NCBI GenBank assembly: GCA_030180135.1 | Contig: CM058236.1 | Coordinates: 55,579,728-55,643,727 of the forward strand | Direction of reading: 5' to 3' | Length of the DNA: 64,000 nt | Source of the DNA: Orychophragmus violaceus | Lineage: Eukaryota; Streptophyta; Magnoliopsida; Brassicales; Brassicaceae | Shown here: positions 56,600-64,000 of the stretch, piece after piece | How the letters are laid out: each line of letters opens with the position of its first letter | Numbering within the stretch: position 1 is the stretch's first letter | Notes under the pieces: generated by a model | Told to the model about the DNA's origin: nothing | What the model saw: only the letters and a program-made list of their open reading frames with translations | Database searches by the model: none | Made by a program: the position numbers and the translations under genes

Positions 56600-58129
56600 T
56601 TGTTTACTCACGTTCTTGTTTCTTTGGTGTTGCAGGAATCGCACTGCATCGATCGACACGGTCCTGTGTGTCGATCGACACTGATTCGCAATTGCATCGA
56701 TCGACGCTCTACTTGCATCGGTCGACACAAGGCGAAACCAGAGATACCGAGAGCTTGGATGTACAACAGGTTTCACTCTATGGAGCCTATGATTCTGATT
56801 CGCGGCGAGAACGGCATTCTACGAGACCAAGAGGGTCATATATGCAACGCGAAGGGTCAGAAACTGGATGGGGAAGGAAACCCTATAATACCATATGCAA
56901 TGGTTGAGCAGTTAGCTGAAATGAAAGAAAAGATTGATTCTATCCACAGCATCCTACTTTGGAAGAAACAATTCCGAGCTGATGAAGGAGCTGAAGAGTT
57001 TGCGGGGGTGAATTATATGGCTGGAGCTAATCATTATGGACAGATATATGGAAATCAGCAAAGACAAAATTCTAGTTATGCTCTGAGATCGAGAGATTAT
57101 GGTAACCAAGAACCTCCTGCACCTACACATAAGAGCAGATGGGAAGCCATGATGGAGCAATATCTTGAGAAACAACAACAATTCACTGCTTTTACCAACT
57201 CGAAGATTGATGCCATGTACACTGATTTGAATGGGAAGCTTGAGTCCTTAAACACTCACATGAAGCTGCTAGATACACAATTGGATCAGGTTTCAAGTTT
57301 TGCCGAAAGGAAGAATGCTCAGAATGCTTGTGTCAATGACATCTCATTTCAGGGCGAACACAGGCTGAATCAGGGATCATATCTTGAAGTTAAGGCTATG
57401 GAAATAGTGGAAAACACAGACGAATCCGAGATTGAAATCCCAGAGTTTGAGAATTTCGACGGACCAGATTCGACCGAGATTGATATTGATCTCTTGATAA
57501 AATCCTTCAGTGTCGATCGACACAATTCTGGTGTCGGTCGACACAACGGTCGGGCAGAACCAATTTTGCCTAAATCTGATGTTCTTGCTGAGGAAAGGAT
57601 CCACAAACCTCATATACCGTATCCAGGAATTCCTAAAAAGTCTGAGCTGGAGCAGAATGTAGTCGAGTGCATGGTAGTGGTGGATAAGGAGATGAATGAA
57701 ACTCCGTCAGCTAAAGCTTCACGAGTTCATCCTGATAAGTTGAGACATGCAAAGAAGATGAAACCCACTGAAGGTCATGTGAAAGATGAAGTTCGGATTG
57801 GTGGAACTGCAGTGTCTGATAGTAGAGAAAAGAAGATGGTGGTTTCTCAGAAATCTACTCTAACATCTTTAGAGCCTACAACTGCTCATAAGCAGAAAGC
57901 TCCGAACATCAGATCTCCACAAAAGGTAAGGCATAAACCATCTAATCCTAAACCTCCTGACCGCATTACTTTGAATGCAGGAAAACGCAGCTGCCCACCC
58001 AAGTTTCGCTTCCACCCTGAATCTCTTCCTATGTTCCTTGGACGATATCATGCTGCTACTGCTTACACACCACCGTGGATGAAGAGACATTCACAGAGAC
58101 ATTCAAAGTCTCTGTTGAAGCCCCCATGA
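56600..58129 (+). CDS. Athila-2 gag-derived protein (capsid deleted)
   Basis: This 509-residue frame has homology to the C-terminal part of Athila-1 gag: KSRWEAMMEQYLEKQQQFTA and DLNGKLESLNTHMKLLDTQL align with its KSKIEIMLEQVLENQ region. The capsid core (LFPYSLAG, CPHHGF) is absent, so it probably cannot form particles. Phased motifs are read as IDRHGP near residue 18 and SVDRHNSGVGRHNGR near residue 305. The start is uncertain: ATGs at 56600, 56756 and 56780 are all in frame. It ends 16 bases before the two-hairpin motif. Confidence 0.7.
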   Translation: MFTHVLVSLVLQESHCIDRHGPVCRSTLIRNCIDRRSTCIGRHKAKPEIPRAWMYNRFHSMEPMILIRGENGILRDQEGHICNAKGQKLDGEGNPIIPYAMVEQLAEMKEKIDSIHSILLWKKQFRADEGAEEFAGVNYMAGANHYGQIYGNQQRQNSSYALRSRDYGNQEPPAPTHKSRWEAMMEQYLEKQQQFTAFTNSKIDAMYTDLNGKLESLNTHMKLLDTQLDQVSSFAERKNAQNACVNDISFQGEHRLNQGSYLEVKAMEIVENTDESEIEIPEFENFDGPDSTEIDIDLLIKSFSVDRHNSGVGRHNGRAEPILPKSDVLAEERIHKPHIPYPGIPKKSELEQNVVECMVVVDKEMNETPSAKASRVHPDKLRHAKKMKPTEGHVKDEVRIGGTAVSDSREKKMVVSQKSTLTSLEPTTAHKQKAPNIRSPQKVRHKPSNPKPPDRITLNAGKRSCPPKFRFHPESLPMFLGRYHAATAYTPPWMKRHSQRHSKSLLKPP

Positions 58130-58145
58130 GTCTGATCCTCTCCAA

Positions 58146-58195
58146 TAAGTCAAGCTAATGACTTAAAACAAGCGCTGAGTGGGAGGCAACCCACT
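58146..58195 (+). promoter_or_regulatory. Two-hairpin RNA motif after gag-like stop
   Basis: TAAGTCA (58146-58152) pairs with TGACTTA (58159-58165). Then AGTGGG (58178-58183) pairs with CCCACT (58190-58195) around AGGCAA. In Athila-1 the first stem has C/G where this has A/T. Confidence 0.6.
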
Positions 58196-58479
58196 GGTGA
58201 GTCTGTACATATGAGTTTTTGTTTAATCTTTCGTTTTTGTTTTTCTTGAGTCTCAACAGGGAAATCTAGCGTCAGAATTGCACTATGTCGATCGACATAA
58301 ACTACATGTCGGTCGACACAATGGACATTAAGGTCGATATGGATATTCAAGTCGATCGATCCACTTTTCCCAATTAACGAGGTTTGACCTCGGTTAGACC
58401 ACTCTGGCCAGGTTCAAAATTTAAACTTCATGTCGATCGACATGGGGCGTACGGATCGATCGACATGAAGCGTCTCGAG
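58196..58479 (+). other. Athila-2 inter-ORF leader with phased motifs
   Basis: This stretch lies between the hairpins and the second ORF. It carries motif pairs 58286/58307 and 58433/58456. The last arm precedes the MPPKKK start by about 15 bases. Confidence 0.55.
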
Positions 58480-59973
58480 ATGCCTCCAAAGAAAAAGACT
58501 CGCAAAGATGGAGCGAGCTCATCTGGTTCAGCACCGACAGCACCAGCGGAACCACCTCCACCTATTACACCTCAATCACCTCCAGGTTCGCCACAGATAC
58601 CTCCAGAGTTTCCTACACACCCATGGCCCAAGGATGAAAGAGTGAAGATACTGACAGATAAGGTGTGGCCTAAAACACCCAGGCAGATTGCGATTAGTAC
58701 TGAGTGTCTTCACAGGGAGGTTTTGGACACTTGGGATGAGTATGACACTCTGTTATACAATGGGTGGTGTGATGTTGTACTTGAGCCTACGAAGCTAGTC
58801 AGCCATGATTTCCTGAGGAAGAGTGGTATGAGAGAGCAGGTTTTGATATGCTTACGGAGGATGGGTCTGGGGACGATGCCTTATGTCTATTATCCTCTGT
58901 ATCCGGAGCTGGTGCGTCAGTTTATGGCCACTGTACGAGTCACATACAGAGACTGGAATGCAAAGAACGCACAGGAAGGTTATTTATGCTTCATGGCACA
59001 TGGTAGGAGATACAGATTGCCCATGCGAGATCTCTGTGCTATTTATGGTTTCAGGAAAGGCTACACACATGCTACACTTCCAGAGAGCTTTTCTGACCTT
59101 GAGAAGTTCTGGGGTAATTTCGGTTCCACACCTTATTTCTCCAGCGAGACGAAGATGAAGGACTTACGACATCCAGTCCTACGCTATGTTGTACGCGTCT
59201 TGGCTAACACTCTCCAGTGCAAGATGGAACCGAATAAGATGCGGATGCAGGAGCTGGTACTACTCCACCCGGCAGTGGGACATCTGTGTTCTCATGCGTA
59301 TGATCACGAGGGTCCTTTTGAAAGGACTAATTTGGGTTCAGTATTTGCAGAGCACTTAGTTTCGCTACAGGCGAAACCATTTCGAGGTTCCGGGAAAGGC
59401 ATGACAGAGTCAGTGGGGAATCTTTTGACACCGATTTTCAGGCATTTCCAGATACCTCTAGAGGATTATAGATGTGAGCGATCTTTTGCTGAGATTGATG
59501 AGGAGCACTTGTTGAGTGCAACCTGGCTGAAGCCAGACTTGATGTGGTGCTACAGAGAGGGGATTGAGGAGCGCACAATTGACTTACGACACGCACCATT
59601 ATCAATAGATACACAGGACGACTTGCATTTCCGCCCTGATCCGAGGTATGTGAGGCAGCCGCGTGCAGCTCGTTTACGCAGAGGAGCTCCTTCCTCCCAG
59701 GCTGCTCCTACTCCTGATGAGGACGAGCCTGTTTCTGACCCTGCTGGGGGTCCACACGCACATCCACATTGGGTTCTTCCGTTAGATGCTCCTCCACCGC
59801 TTCCCGGTTACGATGCAGATCCTCATATGAAGTTCCTTACAGATACAGTCCGTTCACTTTGGAGTGGTCTTGCTAGAGCCTTCAGCTGTACCTGCACTTG
59901 TCCTGCGCACGGACGTAGACGTCAGAGGTCACCCACACCACGAGATGGAGCAGACGATGATGCTGATCCTTAG
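58480..59973 (+). CDS. Athila ORF1-like protein in the envelope position
   Basis: MPPKKKTRKDGASSSG at 58480 is the preferred start; the frame is open from an ATG at 58384, but that part merely translates phased motifs. Product is about 498 residues: basic N-terminus, proline-rich linker, then a globular region with WPKTPRQIAISTECLHRE, WDEYDTLLYNGWC and GYLCFMAHGRRYRLPMRDLC. It resembles the Athila ORF-1 family (PF03078, recalled). A proline-rich tail with a CTCTCPAHGRRR segment ends it. No signal peptide or convincing membrane helix is visible, so an envelope role is unsupported. The frame is intact although the element lacks pol. Confidence 0.72.
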   Translation: MPPKKKTRKDGASSSGSAPTAPAEPPPPITPQSPPGSPQIPPEFPTHPWPKDERVKILTDKVWPKTPRQIAISTECLHREVLDTWDEYDTLLYNGWCDVVLEPTKLVSHDFLRKSGMREQVLICLRRMGLGTMPYVYYPLYPELVRQFMATVRVTYRDWNAKNAQEGYLCFMAHGRRYRLPMRDLCAIYGFRKGYTHATLPESFSDLEKFWGNFGSTPYFSSETKMKDLRHPVLRYVVRVLANTLQCKMEPNKMRMQELVLLHPAVGHLCSHAYDHEGPFERTNLGSVFAEHLVSLQAKPFRGSGKGMTESVGNLLTPIFRHFQIPLEDYRCERSFAEIDEEHLLSATWLKPDLMWCYREGIEERTIDLRHAPLSIDTQDDLHFRPDPRYVRQPRAARLRRGAPSSQAAPTPDEDEPVSDPAGGPHAHPHWVLPLDAPPPLPGYDADPHMKFLTDTVRSLWSGLARAFSCTCTCPAHGRRRQRSPTPRDGADDDADP

Positions 59974-61277
59974 TTCGTCCATGATCTTCGCTTTCCCTGA
60001 GTTTGTTTCGTTTTTCATTTTTCATTTTTATTGAGTCTGCTTTGCTTCTGTTTGAGTCAGTTTATCTTGTTTCTTTTGCTTTGAACTCTGTGGAACTTAT
60101 TTCTATATTTATTATGTTGCTTCTGACTTGTTTCTGAGTGATCTGACAGCACTAACAATGGCGAGATTGTGTGACTAACACTAATATTTTCGGATCCTGT
60201 CAAAGTCTGGCGTGATGGTACTGATATTCTCGCACTGTGTCGACCGATACAGATATCATGTCGATCGACACAGTTGGCGACAGAAGGTAGTAATTGCAGT
60301 TTTTCCAGTTCTCACAGATTTTTCACCTTCTTTTCCTTCCTCTATACTTGGTAACACTGGGGACAGTGTTATTCAAGTGTGGGGGAGGTGGTTACTGACA
60401 TCGTGTTCTGTTTTCTTAGAGACAGTTCTTTTTCAAAATTTGTTTTTATCGAGTCGAGATTATGAAACTATGATTTTTCGAGGAAATTTTTTGCTTGAAC
60501 AGGAACTAAGTGACCATTGGACAGACTTGCAGAGACTCTATGACTATTAGAAAACCCAGACACAGATCAACCTACTGGGAACACCCACATCACTTCAGGT
60601 ATCAGAGGATCCTTTACTGACTTCAACTTAATACTGACTTAGATTTCTCACCTAAGGGCTTGGTATACTTTATGTCGGATTCCCTGTTAGTTCTGACACA
60701 GCTTGTAAACCTGTCCTATCTAGTTCCCTTCTCCCCTTCCATAAAGTAAAAAAAAAAAATATAATAAACTGCGGATGAGTTAGTAACTCCGAAGTGGTCA
60801 TGGGAATGGTAGCAAACACTATTTTCTCTCATGTGATCCATGGATGTGTCCAAAGTACACCCCATAACGGGAAGAACACTGATAAAAAAAATAAAATGAT
60901 ACCCAATGGGGAAAATCAGTTGTTAAGGAAGGGAAATAGAAGAAAGGGACTAGAGAAAGATAGTATGGTGGTCTAGAGCTGGCAAGGTAAGAATCCATGT
61001 GCCTTTAGATCGATACCCCTTAGGTGAGACCGCACTTAAATACTTGCAGAAGTCAGTAGGGAGAATTTGAATGCGTGAATGTGATTGTGGCGTTTACTTA
61101 GGACAGTTGCTAAGTGTGGGGGAAGTATATTGTGGTCTTGAGTTCTGTAGGAAAGTTTTCAGTGGATTACCAAGTGAATATGAATGCGAAAATTCCTAAG
61201 ACGAAATGAGTTTCTGTGTTTTCAAACTTCTTTTCTTATGCTTTAGTTCTTTACTTGCTTGAGGGCAAGCAAGAGCT
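59974..61277 (+). other. Athila-2 non-coding 3' spacer
   Basis: No supported gene. It contains a phased pair (60240/60261), polypurine-like tracts at 60375-60387 and 61112-61125, and the block shared with Athila-1 from about 60508. The shared block may contain packaging or RNA-export signals. Confidence 0.65.
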
Positions 61278-61290
61278 AAGTGTGGGGGAG
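61278..61290 (+). promoter_or_regulatory. Polypurine tract of Athila-2
   Basis: AAGTGTGGGGGAG lies one base before the 3' LTR, identical to the Athila-1 tract. Confidence 0.88.
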
Positions 61291-61291
61291 T

Positions 61292-62424
61292 TGATATACC
61301 ATGGATTTTAGGGTTTTTAACCATGGTATATGCCACATTTATCGAGTCTATTGTTATGTTTTAGAGTCTTTTCAGGTACTTTACAGGTTTTACCACATTT
61401 GGTGTTTATTTGGACATTTTGATACATTCTGGAGACTTTTAGAGCATCTGCCCGAGAAAGAAGAAGTCACTGCCGTCATAAGATGTTGGTGTCGATCGAC
61501 ACACACATTGGTGTCGGTCGACACAGTTCACGGATAAGAGAAATTGACCGGTTGATGAAGATTTGCATCTTGACCCAGAAGTTTATCTTAATTACAAAAT
61601 AACCCAATTCGTGTTTTAGAATATAATTAGGTTAGGCGAAGCTTTCATACTTTAGATCAGAGAGTTTTTAGGGGCTGGTTTTGTTCTCGAAAGAGACTTG
61701 ATTTCGAACCCCTGTTCTTATTCCTTTGATTATTTTATGATATCTACTTTGATTATGTTTTCTGTTATGATTGCTATGTCTGAGTAGATCTCTTGTCAGG
61801 TTAGGGATTTTCATTAGGGATTTGAAGGAATGTTAGATTAATTTATTAAGATTCATCATCTAGTTCTTCATATAATCTGTTCTTAAAGCTTGATCTAAAC
61901 TGGCCATTTAGATTACTGATTCTAGGTTGATTCTCGCAACGAGAGTTGGTTTATTTAACTGGATCTGATTAGATGAGCAATTGAATTATTCGCAAAGAGA
62001 TTTGGCTTAGTTTAATTGTGAACGAACGAACTCAGAATTAATGCATGTTTAGAACTCTAGAATTCGCAAAGAGATTTGGTTTGCTAGGTTGTTAAACATA
62101 GATAATTATCGCAGCGAGAGCTGGTTAGTTTTACCTTCGTGATTCTAGTTCAAGAACGCTATAGACTGAATCTAATTGTTATCTGATTTCCTGATATCCT
62201 GAGAACTCCCGAAACCTGACGCCTTCGTTTGATTGATTACATCCGCTTTGCTCTATTTATTTACTTGCTATTTACCGCTTTCATCACATTGCTTTCGCTT
62301 AGTTTAATCCGAACCACTTATAATCTATCGTGTGACCAGAGTCCATGTGGATTCGATACCCTAAGTACTACATCTGCATTACTGTGCACTTGCAGTTAGA
62401 ATAGGGATAATTCTTGACCTATCA
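61292..62424 (+). repeat. Athila-2 3' LTR
   Basis: It matches the 5' LTR except for about seven substitutions and a 15-bp deletion near 61634, flanked by short TAGG repeats. It carries the phased pair near 61490. The TSD GATAC follows at 62425-62429. Confidence 0.96.
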
Positions 62425-62429
62425 GATAC

Positions 62430-62838
62430 CCTTTGCTATGTTGACGCTTCGTGGAGCAGGGACACTAAACGATGTGGCTTAGCCGCAATTTTCTGTGATG
62501 CCCCAGAGGAGCGTAGGTTTGTAACTGATGGTGCACGTGAGTTTGTTAACTCCGCCATGGAAGCAGAGGCATATGCCATTTTATTGGCATTGGAGGAAGC
62601 TCGAAGACAAAACCTTATGGAGCTGACTGTGCTTTCGGATGCTCAAGTGCTGGTGAACCTACTCACTAAGGGAGAAAATAGAGTGGAACTTTCAAATATC
62701 CTTACTGATATTTATCTTCTTGCTTCTGAGTTTACTGGAATTAGTTTCCAGTTTGTTTCACGATCAGCTAATACCCAGGCTGATTCACTTGCTAAACAGG
62801 CCCTTAGGAAGCTTGATGTAAGATCTCAACGGCAATAA
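62430..62838 (+). pseudogene. LINE-2 ORF2 C-terminal RNase H-like domain
   Basis: The frame resumes from 55365 with CYVDASWSRDTKRCGLAAIF, then EAEAYAILLALEEARRQ, LSDAQVLVNLL and SRSANTQADSLAKQAL. The Asp of VDAS, Glu of EAEA, Asp of LSDA and the later ANTQADSLAK Asp match the plant RNase H-like (RVT_3) pattern. It ends at TAA 62836-62838, 21 bases before the poly(A) run. Confidence 0.9.
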
Positions 62839-62871
62839 TCAAAGGCGCCTACTTTGACCCAAAAAAAAAAA

Positions 62872-62890
62872 AGTATCGGGTAGGCAGTCA
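62872..62890 (+). other. TSD of LINE-2 (right copy)
   Basis: Exact copy of 51788-51806, directly after A12. Confidence 0.97.
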
Positions 62891-63209
62891 TAAAAAAATG
62901 AAAACGCGATTAACAATTTTAATCACCAGATTAGAGATTCTAAGTTAGCGTTTAGAATTTTAATTAGGCTTATTTAATTGTGAGGAGTCAAAAACGTTAG
63001 GGGTCAATTTCAAATAATTTAAGAGAACAAGTTTTAATTTCATGGGGTCGTTACTTAAGAGAGACATTGTAAGAATCAATGTTATTAGAGGGGAAATAGG
63101 CAGTGAAGGCTTGTACATTAGTATAGCAACATTATAAAAAAAATTCAAAGAAAAATCTCTAAAATAAAGCATGACCAGCAATTTTTTAAGGAACCTGGGA
63201 GATTAGTAA
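62891..63209 (+). other. AT-rich flank of LINE-2 without recognised gene
   Basis: This is the continuation of the LINE-2 target, probably the upstream side of the MULE fragment. Nothing coding or repeated is seen. Confidence 0.5.
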
Positions 63210-64000
63210 TTTTTTTTTTCAATGAAATTATTCATTAATGGAATACGATGTTGGAATACATAAGTCGGCAGACGAAGAAAAGTCTCCGAAAACTAAACCC
63301 AAAAAAGATAACTAAACCGGCGAAACAAAGATAAATCCCCGGAAACTAAATTTGAAGGAACAAAATTCTCCAGAAGGAAACCCTATAAAAGAGAACTAAA
63401 CCTACAACTAAACTAGAGAAATCGAACCAAATCAAACCATAGCAATAACATTCCAAACTTGCAGTACTTAACACCTGGGAAGACCGTTGAACGAGACTCA
63501 TCGTTGTTGCCCACGGCCCACCAAACGATGACATCCACTTCCTGAACAGCCACTGAGAAACTCTCTCTCAGATTCAGAGAATCAAGACTTCATAACCCGA
63601 CAAGAAGGATCCGCTACTGAATCCAATAAAATCTTTTGGATACGGTTGCAACGCATTCCTATGCGCCCAATAAACACCTAGATAGAAGTCCAAACGAAAC
63701 CAAATCTCCACAGACTATGAGAAATCCGAAGCCTCACCAAACGAAGACACCGATATCATGACGAGACCGGATGAGATTCTAAAAGGAAAGCGAACACACC
63801 AAACTCCAAACGAACCAAAGAAACTGCAAGCTGAAAAGCCACTACCACATTTGAAAAGCCGAAAACCCGCTTAGAAGAGGGAGAGATAAGACAAAATCCC
63901 AATCCACCGGAAGGAAGGAAGTGAACCATGTAAGGATAACCCGGAGATCGAAACTACCGAAGAACCAATAGTACCAACACATAGAAGAAGAGAATGACTG
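63210..64000 (-). mobile_element. Probable LINE 3' end, minus strand, running off the window
   Basis: A T tract (63210-63219) followed by CAATGAAATTATTCATTAAT gives, on the minus strand, ATTAATGAATAATTTCATTG plus poly(A). This is a common ending of Brassicaceae L1-like elements (recalled). The adjoining sequence has no intact ORF. The 5' part lies beyond the window. Confidence 0.4.

Larger units (their letters stand above)
55366..62424 (+). mobile_element. Complete non-autonomous Athila-related retrotransposon (Athila-2)
   Basis: LTRs of 1148 and 1133 bp (TGATATACC...CCTATCA) enclose a tRNA-Asp-type primer-binding site, a gag-derived ORF, an Athila ORF1-like ORF and polypurine tracts. There is no protease, RT or integrase. 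By eye the LTRs differ at about seven sites (about 0.6%) plus one 15-bp indel, so this is the youngest datable insertion. TSD GATAC. The 3' block from about 60508 is nearly collinear with Athila-1 from about 6030. Confidence 0.96.
51807..62871 (+). mobile_element. L1-like LINE (LINE-2), split by Athila-2
   Basis: It is bounded by exact 19-bp TSDs and ends in A12 (62860-62871). Without the nested LTR element it is about 4.0 kb. ORF2 has frameshifts, a stop, and a deletion between RT and the RNase H-like domain. Its 5' end faces that of LINE-1, only 428 bp away. Confidence 0.96.

Overview
The window looks like repeat-dense, probably pericentromeric DNA of a flowering plant. A Brassicaceae genome is likely, because Athila- and Tat-lineage Ty3/gypsy elements dominate; this is an inference from element families. 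I found no host housekeeping gene, tRNA, rRNA or CRISPR array. Almost every base belongs to a transposable element, and several insertions are nested and can be resolved from target-site duplications (TSDs).

Layout. 1-8016: Athila-type LTR retrotransposon (Athila-1; 5' LTR off the left edge) inserted into a Tat-lineage gypsy element (Tat-1) that resumes at 8017 and runs to a truncated 3' LTR near 15490. 15491-20233 plus 38627-about 39420: remains of another gypsy-like element with a probable long LTR. That LTR is split by a complete Tat element (Tat-2, 20234-38626). Tat-2 is itself split by a complete, almost intact Ty1/copia element (24867-32042, TSD GTGGA). 39383-about 42056: degenerate minus-strand copia gag/protease end with its LTR. 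About 42057-45400: degenerate minus-strand Athila-like element. 46020-51587: fragments of a Mutator-like (MULE) transposase gene, with an L1-like LINE (LINE-1, minus, 14-bp TSD) in a putative intron. A second LINE (LINE-2, plus, 19-bp TSD) sits just upstream and spans 51807-62871. A complete non-autonomous Athila relative (Athila-2, 55366-62424, TSD GATAC) splits LINE-2 inside its ORF2. 63210-64000 looks like the 3' end of a third LINE.

How the parts relate. Athila-1 has gag-pol but no envelope-position ORF. Athila-2 has a gag remnant and an Athila ORF1-like protein but no pol. They share a long 3' region, three copies of a polypurine tract, a two-hairpin motif after a stop codon and an LTR-terminal hairpin, so Athila-2 may be mobilised by Athila-1-like enzymes. 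Both Tat copies carry, antisense to pol, a gene with three introns at the same positions.

The strongest undescribed-looking signal is a paired near-palindrome (TCGATCGACA then TCGGTCGACA, with variants). Its two halves are usually exactly 21 bp apart. It occurs more than 20 times across the unrelated Athila and copia elements, in LTRs, leaders and coding regions (in all three reading frames), and was not seen in the Tat elements or LINEs.
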